Origin: JBBAGC01 sp964491265
Lineage (GTDB): Bacteria; Spirochaetota; UBA4802; UBA5550
DNA length: 64,000 nt
Reading direction: 5' to 3'
Assembly (NCBI GenBank): GCA_964491265.1
Contig: CAZBFP010000005.1
Location: 1 to 64,000 of the forward strand
The notes below the pieces were generated by a model. That model saw only the letters and a list, made by a program, of their open reading frames with translations. It had not been told where the DNA came from and made no database searches. Made by a program: the position numbers and the translations under genes. Shown here in pieces: positions 54,623 to 63,695 of this stretch (position 1 is its first letter; each line of letters starts with the position of its first letter).

Positions 54623-55384
54623 ATGTATTTTAACTCAATCAGTAAAACGAAAGGGTTGATGCTCCTTGCTCTGTTTTTTATGGTATGTGCAATCTTTACA
54701 GCTCAACTTGCTGCGCAGAGCCCCGGCACAGGCCCGGATGAAACTGTGCAGAATAATCCTTCCGAAATGGTGGCCCTCCAGAATAATGATAATAATGAAT
54801 TTCAGACTGAACAGGGTAACGGCCTTTATGCTACAATGAAGCAGGGGGGGCCGATTATGATTCTCCTTGTAATACTGGCATTTATCTCTCTTACAATAAT
54901 AATTGAGCGCTTAACTTATTATACAAGAAATAAGGTATGGGACAGAAAGAGCATGGTTGAGATGCTTCGTGGAATACCTGCTTCTTCAAAAGCCAGATAC
55001 AGAGAGGATCTTGAGGATGAACTCCGCAGCGCCTTTGTTGTTTATGCCGGTAAACTTGAAAGGGGGCTGGCGCTATTATCAGGCGTTGGTAATATTGCTC
55101 CGATTGTGGGATTTCTCGGAACAGTTCTGGGGATGATTCAGGCCTTTGCAGCAATTGCTGCTGCTTCAACAGTTAATGCAAAGGTTGTTGCTGTAGGAAT
55201 TCAGATTGCCCTGACTACTACAGCAGGGGGGCTCATTGTAGCAGCTCCCACGCTTATTGTATTTTATCTCCTTTCCCATCTGATACAGAACAGATATGCA
55301 AAAGCGGAGGAGGTTATTCCGGAAATAGCTTCAGTTTATCCCAGACTTTCAGATACTGTTGAGATGCCGGGTAATGAAAGATAA
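54623..55384 (+). CDS. exbB: ExbB/TolQ-type proton channel protein
   Basis: A 253-residue membrane protein. A signal-like first helix (residues ~9-28) and a polar loop precede the MotA/TolQ/ExbB core: LLVILAFISLTIIIERL, then VGNIAPIVGFLGTVLGMIQAFAAIA and ALTTTAGGLIVAAPTLIVFYLL, the three-helix arrangement. With ExbD it forms the motor that drives TonB with proton flow. GAGG lies 7 bases before ATG 54623. The following exbD gene starts inside its end, so this is the first gene of a seven-gene cluster. Confidence 0.92.
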   Translation: MYFNSISKTKGLMLLALFFMVCAIFTAQLAAQSPGTGPDETVQNNPSEMVALQNNDNNEFQTEQGNGLYATMKQGGPIMILLVILAFISLTIIIERLTYYTRNKVWDRKSMVEMLRGIPASSKARYREDLEDELRSAFVVYAGKLERGLALLSGVGNIAPIVGFLGTVLGMIQAFAAIAAASTVNAKVVAVGIQIALTTTAGGLIVAAPTLIVFYLLSHLIQNRYAKAEEVIPEIASVYPRLSDTVEMPGNER

Positions 55385-55820
55385 AAGTGTAATCCTTAAA
55401 TATCTTTCTAATAGAAGAAAAGTGCGCAAGGGGCGCATGGAGTTTACGCTGTTTGAATCATTTTCAATCGGCGACCTGGCCTTTCTTCTTCTTATATTTT
55501 TTATTGTTACAAGCTCCTTTATATTAAGGGAGGGGATATTCTTTTCACTCCCATCAAACAGCGGAAGCGCAGTAAGGGTTGATTCAAAGCAGATACTGGA
55601 TGTGTATCCGGAGAATAGCGGATTCCGTATTGATGATAAGCTCATGGCCAGGGATGAAGCATTGGAGGCATTTTCGGCCCATAAGAAAAATGTAGATGAT
55701 GCGGTGGTCATTATACACATGAAAGATGGCATCATCTACGACCGTTTTATTGACACCTTAAGCCTTGCAAAAGAGACAGGGATAGGGAGAGTTTCAATAA
55801 GGGAAAACCTGAAAGAGTAA
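55374..55820 (+). CDS. exbD: ExbD/TolR-type protein 1
   Basis: A 148-residue protein with one N-terminal helix and a periplasmic domain. SIGDLAFLLLIFFIVTSSF carries the aspartate in the membrane helix that handles protons. The periplasmic part (VDSKQILDVYPENSGFRIDD) matches the ExbD fold. ATG 55374 lies inside exbB (11-base overlap), so translation is probably coupled. It is separated from the second exbD by 326 bases filled with a repeat element. Confidence 0.85.
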   Translation: MKDKSVILKYLSNRRKVRKGRMEFTLFESFSIGDLAFLLLIFFIVTSSFILREGIFFSLPSNSGSAVRVDSKQILDVYPENSGFRIDDKLMARDEALEAFSAHKKNVDDAVVIIHMKDGIIYDRFIDTLSLAKETGIGRVSIRENLKE

Positions 55821-56146
55821 TCATTCCTGAAGAAATATTATAGTGCAATATAATATTTCTTAATGGGGCTGTCACAAAAGTTGAATTTTAATGAATTTGT
55901 CATTCCGGTTTCACCCCAGGAGTGCTTCCTCACTGCGTTCAGGGCGTGCAGCTTCAGTTTTTGTAAGTACCGGAATCTCATGATAAAATCAGGTGTATGA
56001 GATACCGGCATTCTACCCCAAGGGTACTTCTTCGTTGCACTCAGGGCGCGCACGCTGCAGCCGGTATGACAAGAAAAATACTTTTTGGACAGCATCATTA
56101 GAGCAGTTTATCATAAACAATAATTAAGGAATTAAAACTTAATTTT
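55820..56146. repeat. Nested palindromic element (copy D) between two exbD genes
   Basis: Left arm TCATTCCTGAAGAAATATTATAGTG and right arm ATTAGAGCAGTTTATCATAA..TTAAGGAATTAAAACTT match the arms of copies B and F. The centre 55865-56093 runs from GGGGCTGTCACAAAAGT to ACTTTTTGGACAGC and contains the TACCCCAAGGGTACTTCTTCG..CAGGGCGCG module of family 4 in both halves. It is a longer, recombined core (about 229 bp) and lies inside an operon. Confidence 0.75.
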
Positions 56147-56560
56147 ATGAAAGAAAAATCATTTTTAAGAAAAATAAAAACCGCCTCAATAGGATCAGCC
56201 ATGGCTGACATGGCTCTGCTCCTCCTTGTATTTTTTATGGCAACAACCACCACGGAACCGCCAAAGGGTGTGGATGTGGAACTTCCTGTTGCGGCAACAA
56301 GCGGAGCGGAACAGGATAGTGTTTATATTACTGTATCCAGCAGGGGTGAATACTATTTTGACGGGAGAAAAGCAACTCTGTCAGAGGTGAGTGACTACCT
56401 GGCCATGCGGCAGTCAGAAAAGGACAGGGTTGTTTCAATTACAGCAGATAAAGACCTTGATTATTCAGTTGTTTCGCGACTTCTTGCAGTGCTGAAGGAG
56501 CAGGATTTCCTCAATGTTGTTTTTATGTCTCAGCAGAGGGAAGGGGGTAGCAATGAGTGA
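56147..56560 (+). CDS. exbD: ExbD/TolR-type protein 2
   Basis: A 137-residue protein. The helix GSAMADMALLLLVFFMATTT contains the conserved aspartate, and the periplasmic part (VELPVAATSG.., ITADKDLDYSVVSRLLAVL) is a TolR-like domain. It has a different N-terminus from the first exbD. Two ExbD proteins per ExbB may form a heteromeric motor. It overlaps the tonB-like gene by 8 bases. Confidence 0.88.
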   Translation: MKEKSFLRKIKTASIGSAMADMALLLLVFFMATTTTEPPKGVDVELPVAATSGAEQDSVYITVSSRGEYYFDGRKATLSEVSDYLAMRQSEKDRVVSITADKDLDYSVVSRLLAVLKEQDFLNVVFMSQQREGGSNE

Positions 56561-57185
56561 GGCTGTTTCAAGCGGAGTCACCCTTTCAGGGCTTCTTGCC
56601 CGGTGGCTGGATGAATATCCTTATCGGGTTGCGTCATCACTTTCTGCTTTTTTTATGATCTGGATAATATTTTTTGCCCCCTTTGGTGATAGTTCCGGAA
56701 GAGATATTTCCATACCTGAAGTTATAGAATTTATAAATATTGATACAATGGAATCTGCCAAAAGGGTTACAAAGCAGGAGGTCTCCAGCGAAAGCGAGAG
56801 CGTCAGTGAAAAGGCAGAGGTGAAAAGGGCTGTGGGGACTTCGGCTGATTCAGCAGTAGATCTTTCCTTCTATCCCAATATTGCCCCTCCAAGGCCTATA
56901 GGGAGACTTCAGAAGCGCTACCCCCGGAGTGCCATGGATATGAATGTTGAGGCTGTTGTTAATGTGGAGCTTCTTATTTCTTCTGAAGGGCGGGTGCAGA
57001 ATGTGCGGATAATCGGCATAAGGCTCTCCAAATCAATACCGCCTGAGGTGAGCTCACGTCTTATGAACGATTTTTCCGAGGACGCTAAGAAAATTCTAAT
57101 GGGTGCCCGTTTTACTCCGCCTGTAGTTGAAGGGAGAAATATTCCCATTAAGATGGAGATGCCCCTCCGTTTCAGAATTGAATAG
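56553..57185 (+). CDS. tonB: TonB-like energy transducer
   Basis: A 210-residue protein with one N-terminal anchor (YRVASSLSAFFMIWIIFFAP), a short polar spacer of ~70 residues rich in Glu/Ser instead of the usual Pro-rich rod, and a C-terminal TonB domain (NVELLISSEGRVQNVRIIG.., ILMGARFTPPVVEGRNIPIKMEMPLRFRI). It transmits energy from ExbB/ExbD to the outer-membrane receptor, which follows in the same operon. The short spacer suggests a narrow periplasm or direct pairing with that receptor. Confidence 0.88.
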   Translation: MSEAVSSGVTLSGLLARWLDEYPYRVASSLSAFFMIWIIFFAPFGDSSGRDISIPEVIEFINIDTMESAKRVTKQEVSSESESVSEKAEVKRAVGTSADSAVDLSFYPNIAPPRPIGRLQKRYPRSAMDMNVEAVVNVELLISSEGRVQNVRIIGIRLSKSIPPEVSSRLMNDFSEDAKKILMGARFTPPVVEGRNIPIKMEMPLRFRIE

Positions 57186-57197
57186 GGATTGTTAGTG

Positions 57198-59606
57198 ATG
57201 AAAAAAATTACAGTAATTATAAGCATTCTTGCAGTTTTTACATTTTTTTTAAATAGTGATCTCACCGGTCAGGAAGCTCCCTTCTCATTAAGAGGGAATG
57301 TATACGACAGCCTTGAGAGAAAACCGGTAGATTTTGCCACTGTAATGATAGTGGAGAGTATGGGTAAAACCTATACAGATGAGAAGGGATTTTATGAAAT
57401 TACAGTTCCATCTGCAGGTACTTATACTCTTCTGATAAGGGTTGACGGATTTCAGATAGTGCGGGAGCAGGTGGTAATTACCGGGAGAAATGAAAGGACT
57501 GTTCTTCTAAGGCCTATCACAGTAAAGGGCGGTACAATAACCATAACAGGGGACAGACCGGTTCAGAAACTGTCGCGCCGCACCATGACAGTTGATGAGA
57601 TAAAGGAGGTACCTGCATCTTTTGGCGATTCGGTCAATGCCCTTACCAGTCTCCCCGGGGTTGTGCGGAGTTTCGGAGATTTTTTCGGCCCCCTGGTTAT
57701 CAGAGGATCAGATCCGGGGAGCAACAGGTATTTTGTTGATGAAATGCCTATCAATAACCCGCTCCACTTTGCCGGATTTCACTCTGTTATTTCCAATGAT
57801 CTTATGAGTGAAATAGATCTTTTTTCATCAAGTTTCCCAGCCATGTTCAGCGGAGCTACTGCTGCTGTAATAAGCATAAACACTATAGATACTGTAGAAA
57901 AATTCGGCGGCAGCACAGATATCGGAATGATTTCCGCTACTACCCTGATTTCTACGCCCATCACCAGGGAACGGGTTACTGAAGATGGAATTGAAAAGGA
58001 GAATGCCGGGTATTTTATTGCTTCAGGCAGGATCGGATACCTTTCCCTTTTTGTCCCGATTTTTTACAAGCTGGTTATGGATGAAACCCTTGAGAGTGTT
58101 CCTGAATACTGGGACTATCAGTTTAAGGGGAAATATTTTTTAAACAGCAGAAACTCATTTACTATACTTGCAATAGGGAGCGCTGATTATTTCAGGGTGC
58201 TGGTGGATGAGGATGACTTAAAGCCTGAGGATGGAGCTGATCCCCTTTTTGCGGATCTGGAATTCAAGTATAGTCAGTCATTTCACAATCAGGGAATTTA
58301 TTATACCTTTGATACAGGGAAGTTCAGAAACCGGGTAATGGCATACAGCTCATGGAGTGATTATTATGCCTATGTGGATGCCCGTAGCGAACTTGCAGCT
58401 GACTGGCTTAAGGATTATACAATTGATGTGGTTCCCCATATTTTCGGATTAAAGGACAGCTTTACCTTCCTCTGGCCTGGAGGTTTCGGTGAACTGAAGG
58501 GAGCACTTGAGGCAACATGGTATAATTTTAAAGCTAAGGGGAAATATCTTGTTGTTGATGATGTTGTTATTGATCCGGGCGACCCGCTTGCAGCTGTCGC
58601 TATTCCCTATGATGTAAATTTTCTCAATACTATTATAGGCGGTTATATTGAACAGCATTTTAAGGCAGGCGGATTTAAGGCTGTTCCATCTGTCAGGTCC
58701 GAATATCTGGAGGGGACCGATTTTTACACCCTGGACCCGAGGATTCTTATCAGCTATGAATTCCCCGCTGAAACAACAATATCCTACGCTGGCGGGAAAT
58801 ACAGCGGATTTTATCAGACAAATCCATTCGCCTTTCAATTCGATCCCCAGTTTGTGTCGCAGGCAGACCATATAAAACCGGAAAAGTCCTGGCACAATGC
58901 CCTCGGTATTGAACAGATTGTAGGGCTTTATACTGTAAGTGTTGAGGGATTTTATAATTACTTCTATGATCAGGTACATTCATATTACTCCTATGAGCTT
59001 GACGGGAAAGATGTCCGGGGTATCAACTCCGGTAAAAGGGTATCCAGGGGATTTGAAATTATGATAAAAAAAGACCATCGCCAGGGGATATCCGATTTTT
59101 TCGGCTGGGTAAGCTATACTTACAACAGGTCAAAAAGTAAAAGCGGGCTACCCACAGATTTTGATTTATCAGGTGACAAGTGGATTAACTTTGTGTATGA
59201 GCAGCAGCATGCCCTTAAGCTTGTTGCAGGGTACCAGCATAAAAGGCATACATACAGTGCCAGGTTCCAGCTCTATTCATCTTTCCCATATACAGAGATA
59301 ATAGGTTCATATGAAAGTCCTACAGGGATGGGGAGATACGCTCCTGAGTACGACATTGCAAATGAAAACGCAAAACACTTTCCAATTAATCATAGGCTCG
59401 ATCTCCGCTACAGCTACAGAACCGGATATGAGTGGGGGCATGTGAGCTGGTATGTGGAAGTGATTAATGCCTACGGTCCATTCCGTGATGCCATTGTGGA
59501 GCAGCGCTGGAGATATGACAAACCCTATGGTGATGATAACCCGAAGCTGGCAGCAGAGGAAGGTCTTACAATTATACCGAATTTTGGTGTTGAAGTTAAA
59601 TTTTAG
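57198..59606 (+). CDS. TonB-dependent outer-membrane receptor
   Basis: An 802-residue receptor with signal peptide (residues 1-~26), an N-terminal carboxypeptidase-regulatory-like domain (~30-115; RGNVYDSLERKPVDFATVMIV, GFYEITVPSAGTYTLLIRVDG), a plug domain (~135-250; VNALTSLPGVV.., VIRGSDPGSNRYFVDE), and a beta barrel that ends in FGVEVKF with the terminal phenylalanine used by the BAM machinery. The ligand is not evident. No TonB box can be named with certainty. ATG 57198 lies 12 bases after the tonB stop, so it belongs to the same operon. Confidence 0.9.
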   Translation: MKKITVIISILAVFTFFLNSDLTGQEAPFSLRGNVYDSLERKPVDFATVMIVESMGKTYTDEKGFYEITVPSAGTYTLLIRVDGFQIVREQVVITGRNERTVLLRPITVKGGTITITGDRPVQKLSRRTMTVDEIKEVPASFGDSVNALTSLPGVVRSFGDFFGPLVIRGSDPGSNRYFVDEMPINNPLHFAGFHSVISNDLMSEIDLFSSSFPAMFSGATAAVISINTIDTVEKFGGSTDIGMISATTLISTPITRERVTEDGIEKENAGYFIASGRIGYLSLFVPIFYKLVMDETLESVPEYWDYQFKGKYFLNSRNSFTILAIGSADYFRVLVDEDDLKPEDGADPLFADLEFKYSQSFHNQGIYYTFDTGKFRNRVMAYSSWSDYYAYVDARSELAADWLKDYTIDVVPHIFGLKDSFTFLWPGGFGELKGALEATWYNFKAKGKYLVVDDVVIDPGDPLAAVAIPYDVNFLNTIIGGYIEQHFKAGGFKAVPSVRSEYLEGTDFYTLDPRILISYEFPAETTISYAGGKYSGFYQTNPFAFQFDPQFVSQADHIKPEKSWHNALGIEQIVGLYTVSVEGFYNYFYDQVHSYYSYELDGKDVRGINSGKRVSRGFEIMIKKDHRQGISDFFGWVSYTYNRSKSKSGLPTDFDLSGDKWINFVYEQQHALKLVAGYQHKRHTYSARFQLYSSFPYTEIIGSYESPTGMGRYAPEYDIANENAKHFPINHRLDLRYSYRTGYEWGHVSWYVEVINAYGPFRDAIVEQRWRYDKPYGDDNPKLAAEEGLTIIPNFGVEVKF

Positions 59607-59619
59607 CATGGAGCAATAT

Positions 59620-59988
59620 ATGAAAAAAATAATTATATTTATCTCAACATTATCACTTGCAGCGCTGCTGAGCGGATGTGTGTCACCCATAGGGCTCACC
59701 TCATCAAGCACACCGCTTCAGGGGAAAATCATCGAAGAGAATCTGGGCGCATCTGAAGGGAGCCACGGCTCTGTTGCAGTACTTGGCCTTTACAGCATAG
59801 GGAGGCCCGATATTGACATTGCCATTGAGAATGCTGTAAAGAAAAAGGGTGGTGACGCACTCATCAATGTGCGTCTTTACGAGAGTACTTCATACTTTGT
59901 TCTTTTCAGTTACACAAAGGTAATTGTTAAGGGTGATGTTATCCGCTTTTCAGCTGTAGCAGTTCCGCCAAAAGGGAAGGGGAGGTAG
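59620..59988 (+). CDS. TRL-like small lipoprotein
   Basis: A 122-residue lipoprotein. Signal MKKIIIFISTLSLAALLSGC with a perfect lipobox. The mature part has GSHGSVAVLGLYSIGRPDIDIAIENAVKKKGGDALINV, which resembles the TRL-like (tRNA-associated locus) family first noted in Leptospira. Function unknown. I start at ATG 59620 (GGAG 7 bases before); an in-frame upstream frame lies in the receptor's end. It follows the receptor by 13 bases and may assist it in the outer membrane. Confidence 0.75.
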   Translation: MKKIIIFISTLSLAALLSGCVSPIGLTSSSTPLQGKIIEENLGASEGSHGSVAVLGLYSIGRPDIDIAIENAVKKKGGDALINVRLYESTSYFVLFSYTKVIVKGDVIRFSAVAVPPKGKGR

Positions 59989-59990
59989 CC

Positions 59991-60344
59991 ATGTCTTTAA
60001 GGAGACTCTCTGTCCTTATTCTTATTCTATCCCTTGCTTTTTCAGTTTCATGCATTTCATCACGGATATATCCGGGAGGGATGGAGCCGGCACTTTCATT
60101 AAATCCGGATGCTGAATATGAGGTTCTGGGAACAGGTGAGGGGATGGCCAGCTCTTTCAGGCTCTTCTGGGTATTCCCTGTAACCCCTGCGGCTGACATT
60201 AACAGGGCTGTAACAGAAGCCTCAGCTCTCCTGGGCGGCGATGATATAATTGATGTGAAATGGTGGAAGGAGAGGAAGGTCTACATTCTTGGAACTGTGG
60301 ATATAATACATGTGAGGGGGAAGGTGATAAAATATAACAGGTAA
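59991..60344 (+). CDS. Small lipoprotein, partner of the TRL-like protein
   Basis: A 117-residue lipoprotein. Signal ends FSVSC (loose lipobox, Ser at -3). The later part (TPAADINRAVTEASALLGGDDIIDVKWW..VDIIHVRGKVIKY) has the same layout as the gene before it (DI..AI..AV..GGDALINV..VIVKGDVI), so the two are distant paralogues. It begins 2 bases after the first. Probably the last gene of the TonB operon; the mutS2 gene converges 9 bases on. The ligand or role is unknown. Confidence 0.7.
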   Translation: MSLRRLSVLILILSLAFSVSCISSRIYPGGMEPALSLNPDAEYEVLGTGEGMASSFRLFWVFPVTPAADINRAVTEASALLGGDDIIDVKWWKERKVYILGTVDIIHVRGKVIKYNR

Positions 60345-60353
60345 GCCGGGACT

Positions 60354-62750
60354 TTAATCCCTCAGTGCAGCCACTGTTACACCATCCCCCCCTTCGCCGT
60401 ATTCGCCGGGACGGAAATCCCGTACATAGATATTCATTTTAAGCGCTTCCCTTACGGCCTGTTTCATGGCCCCTGTGCCGTGACCATGAATTATTATCAC
60501 TGTTTTAATGTTTCCTCTGTCCATCCTGTCCAGCTCCATGGACATAAAGCTTAATGCCTCATCAACCCGTTTCCCCCGCAGATCAATTGTATTGTAGGAT
60601 GTCTGCATAGTTGAAACTATGGGGCCTCCACCGGAAATCTTTACCTGCGGCCTTGACTTCGATTTTTCATGCTTCCCTTTTGCGCCAGGAGCGATAAGAA
60701 AAAGATTTTTCACCGGGAACCTGGACCTTATAGTCCCCCCAAGGAGAACCTGTGCTGTCTCCCCTGATGAGTCGATCTCCTCCAGAGTCCCTTCTGCCTC
60801 AATTGTGGAAATAAAAACCCTGTCCCCTGCAGATGCCTCTGAGGGAATTAATTCTCTGTACTTCTCCGAGTATTTTTCCCTGCTTTCATCTTTCAGTCTT
60901 CCGGAAATTTTGTTCTGCAGATCTGTAATCTCCTGGTTCAGCTTTCCGGCTTCCTTCTGGTCAAGCTCCTGAAGCAGGGTAATCCGCTCAGCGATTTTTT
61001 CCCTGTGCCGTTTTAATTCATCTATAAATTCGATACCCTCTTTCTTCCTCGCCTCTTCAATAAGTCTGTTGAGCTTCTGCTGCTGCTCCTCAATCCTTCT
61101 TTTTTCAGCTACAATCTCTTCAGTGAGGAGCTTTACCTTTTCCCGCTCATCATGTATCTCCTCTTCATAGAGCTGAACCTTTTCAAGGAGCGATTCAACG
61201 CTTGCCTCTCTTGAGCCTATAAGCTCCTTTGTGCGCGAGAGTATATTTTCCGCAATACCATAGTTCCTTGCAATTTCCACAGCATAGCTTATGCCGGGGA
61301 TACCGATTTTCAGCCTGTATGCAGGCCTTAAAGTTTCCAGGTTAAATGTAACCGATGCATTGCTGAACCTGGGGTCCTTTACAGCAAGCTCTTTCAGCTC
61401 AGTATAGTGTGTAGTAACAACAATGCGGCTCCCTGTATTAATCATCTCCTCAAGAATCGCCTGAGACAGGGCCGCTCCCTGTGCAGGGTTAGTGCCGACG
61501 ATTATTTCATCTATAATTACAAGGCTTCTGCTGTCCGCTTTGCGGAGTATTTCATTTATAATTGTAAGCTGTCCGGAAAATGTTGACAGGGAACTTGACA
61601 GGTTCTGGTCATCCCCGATGTCTGCCATAACATTGCTGAATATTCCGATTATTGAATCGGGTGATGCGGGGATGTGGAGCCCCAGCATAGCGAAGATGGC
61701 GCAAAGCCCAATTGTTTTAAGCATTACGGTTTTACCGCCCGTGTTTGCACCGGAAATTATAAGGCAGTTGAAATTGCTTCCAAGTTCAACATTGTTTGCT
61801 ACAACAGTTTCAGGGGACATTATATAGAGGAGGGGGTGTTTAGCGCTTACAAGCTTCATCTCAGCTTTTTCAGAGAGTTGAGGCTCACTGCTCCCTGTCA
61901 TAATGCTGAATCTGGCAGCGGCATTTATAAAATCGAAGTATGTCAAAACCCGCTGGTTTGATGTGAGATCCGATGAGTAATCGGAAACTTTACCGCTCAA
62001 TTCCGCCAGTATTTTCTGAATCTCCATCTGGAGTTCTTTTTCAAGTATAATTATATTATTGTTAAGCGGGGTGATCTCTGATGGTTCAATGAACACAGTG
62101 GCTCCGCTTGCGGAAATATCGTGGACATTGCCGTTTACTTTCCCCTTCATCCCTGTTTTTATTAAAAGAACATATCTTCCGTTTACTGTGGTGAATGTCT
62201 TTTCCTGAAGCATTTTTTCATTGTCAGGGGAGTGGATTATTCTGTTGATCTTTTTTTCGATATCCTGCCTCGCTGATGCAATGTCTCTCCGGATCTTTCT
62301 CAGCTGAGGGAATTTATCAGGATTAAGCTCTCCCTCGTCAGTGATCGATTCAAGAAGGATTTTCTTTAACTCAGGGAGCGGACTGATCCGTGAAAGCTCA
62401 TCATTTAATGTAGGGAATTCCTCCACTCTCTCTTTAAGAAATATTTTTATCCTTTCAGATGCAGTTACAAATTTTCTAACCTGGAGCAGATCCTCTGTGT
62501 CAAGAATACCGCCTCGTGAAGCAATGGCAGTGTATTCAGAAATATCGTTAAGCCCTGAAAGATCAGCAGCCTCCCCCCTCTGACGCAGATCTTTCAGAGC
62601 AGTAATTTTGCTCATCTGAATTTTTATTTTTTCTTCAGAAACCGGTTTAAGTCTCTGCACCATTTTTTTCGCAGGCTCACTGTAGCATAGAGAGAGGAGC
62701 TTCTCTTCAATCAGGGGCCATTCAAGTATGTCAAGTACGCGTCTGTTCAT
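60354..62750 (-). CDS. mutS2: MutS2-type endonuclease/ATPase
   Basis: A 798-residue homologue of MutS lacking the mismatch-recognition domain. Walker A SGANTGGKT near residue 335, VMADIGDDQNLSSSLSTFSGQ and IIDEIIVGTNPAQGAAL give the ATPase; a coiled coil (~510-620) follows; the Smr nuclease at the C-terminus has DLRGKRVDEAL and HGHGTGAM. In other bacteria MutS2 limits recombination or rescues collided ribosomes (RqcU-like role in Bacillus). Both functions remain possible. It has the normal length and no broken motif. Confidence 0.92.
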   Translation of the reverse strand: MNRRVLDILEWPLIEEKLLSLCYSEPAKKMVQRLKPVSEEKIKIQMSKITALKDLRQRGEAADLSGLNDISEYTAIASRGGILDTEDLLQVRKFVTASERIKIFLKERVEEFPTLNDELSRISPLPELKKILLESITDEGELNPDKFPQLRKIRRDIASARQDIEKKINRIIHSPDNEKMLQEKTFTTVNGRYVLLIKTGMKGKVNGNVHDISASGATVFIEPSEITPLNNNIIILEKELQMEIQKILAELSGKVSDYSSDLTSNQRVLTYFDFINAAARFSIMTGSSEPQLSEKAEMKLVSAKHPLLYIMSPETVVANNVELGSNFNCLIISGANTGGKTVMLKTIGLCAIFAMLGLHIPASPDSIIGIFSNVMADIGDDQNLSSSLSTFSGQLTIINEILRKADSRSLVIIDEIIVGTNPAQGAALSQAILEEMINTGSRIVVTTHYTELKELAVKDPRFSNASVTFNLETLRPAYRLKIGIPGISYAVEIARNYGIAENILSRTKELIGSREASVESLLEKVQLYEEEIHDEREKVKLLTEEIVAEKRRIEEQQQKLNRLIEEARKKEGIEFIDELKRHREKIAERITLLQELDQKEAGKLNQEITDLQNKISGRLKDESREKYSEKYRELIPSEASAGDRVFISTIEAEGTLEEIDSSGETAQVLLGGTIRSRFPVKNLFLIAPGAKGKHEKSKSRPQVKISGGGPIVSTMQTSYNTIDLRGKRVDEALSFMSMELDRMDRGNIKTVIIIHGHGTGAMKQAVREALKMNIYVRDFRPGEYGEGGDGVTVAALRD

Positions 62751-62821
62751 TATTGATAATACCGTTAATCAATGTGGATTATTTGTAATTATAAGGTGAA
62801 AAGTATATTTCTTCAAATCCT

Positions 62822-63027
62822 TCCCCCTGTCTACCCCAGGCGTACTTCTTCGCTTTGCTCTGGGCGCCCCAGAGGGGGCAATGTCATTAAGATAAGCCCC
62901 CTAAATCCTACTTCGACACGCTCAGTACACCGCCCGGAGGGGGACTTTTAAACTCTATTAACAAATTAAAAGTTCAACAAGACAGCCTTTAAGCCCCCCT
63001 TCGGGGGGTTTGGGGGACAGGGGGCCG
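62822..63027. repeat. GC-rich inverted-repeat element, family 4 variant (copy 5)
   Basis: Starts CCCCCTGTCTACCCC with the TACCCCAGGCGTACTTCTTCG module, continues GGGGGCAATGTCATTAAGATAAG and CCTAAATCCTACTTCG, and ends GGGGGTTTGGGGGACAGGGGG. The interior is the reverse complement of the element at 53285. The rest of 62751-63190 shows no gene. Confidence 0.75.
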
Positions 63028-63190
63028 ACTCCGGTTGATGCGGTAAACAAATAAAATTCTTACATTTTCCGTAAATCCGGAATTAGCCGTTTCTGTTTAT
63101 ATTTGACTCATTTATAGCCGGTTTCTGTCAATTAAAAATGCAGATAAAAATTGAGTGATTATAAAGAGTGAGCCTTTTTAGAGGATGGAA

Positions 63191-63592
63191 TTATTCGGTG
63201 AAATTATAGCTGGTGCTGACAGTAACTTTCAACGGGTTCCCGCCTGAGTCTGTTGTTTGTACAGCAGTAATATCCTTTACCAGTTTTGAATCAGAATAGA
63301 CATAAATTGAAATTGAGGTTGCAGCTGTATCGGCGCCAGTTGCAAAGACATAAACCGATTCAGGAGCTGAGAGATTCTGCTCAAAACTGGTGAAAATAGT
63401 TCCTGTTACATCAGTACTGCTGTAGTACTTCGGGCTGCCACCATTCACCATATAGTAGCCTGTAAATGGGCCGTCAGTTGCAATAACCTGAAAGCTGTAT
63501 GCATCACCCACATCTATATCATCTCCGAATTCACATGATGCAAAGGGGAGTGTTAAAATTAATATAAGTAGTAATGTAAATGTTTTCTTCAT
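63191..63592 (-). CDS. Unrecognised small lipoprotein
   Basis: A 133-residue lipoprotein with signal MKKTFTLLLILILTLPFASC (Phe at -3, loose lipobox). The mature part, rich in Thr, Ser, Tyr and Gly (FTGYYMVNGGSPKYYSSTDV), is probably a beta sandwich. I do not recognise the family. It is followed by the OmpA-type gene upstream on the same strand; a hairpin lies between. Confidence 0.7.
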   Translation of the reverse strand: MKKTFTLLLILILTLPFASCEFGDDIDVGDAYSFQVIATDGPFTGYYMVNGGSPKYYSSTDVTGTIFTSFEQNLSAPESVYVFATGADTAATSISIYVYSDSKLVKDITAVQTTDSGGNPLKVTVSTSYNFTE

Positions 63593-63650
63593 TTCTCATC
63601 TATTCTCTGAAGTTGATATATACTCATTAATAATAAAATATCAATTTCAA

Positions 63651-63684
63651 GTCAAGCCTATATTTCTGATAATACAGGCTTGAC
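63651..63684 (-). terminator. Hairpin after the OmpA-type gene
   Basis: GTCAAGCCT-16-base loop-AGGCTTGAC, a perfect 9-bp stem 12 bases past the OmpA-type stop (minus strand). No clear T-run. Confidence 0.5.
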
Positions 63685-63695
63685 TCCTTTGCACA

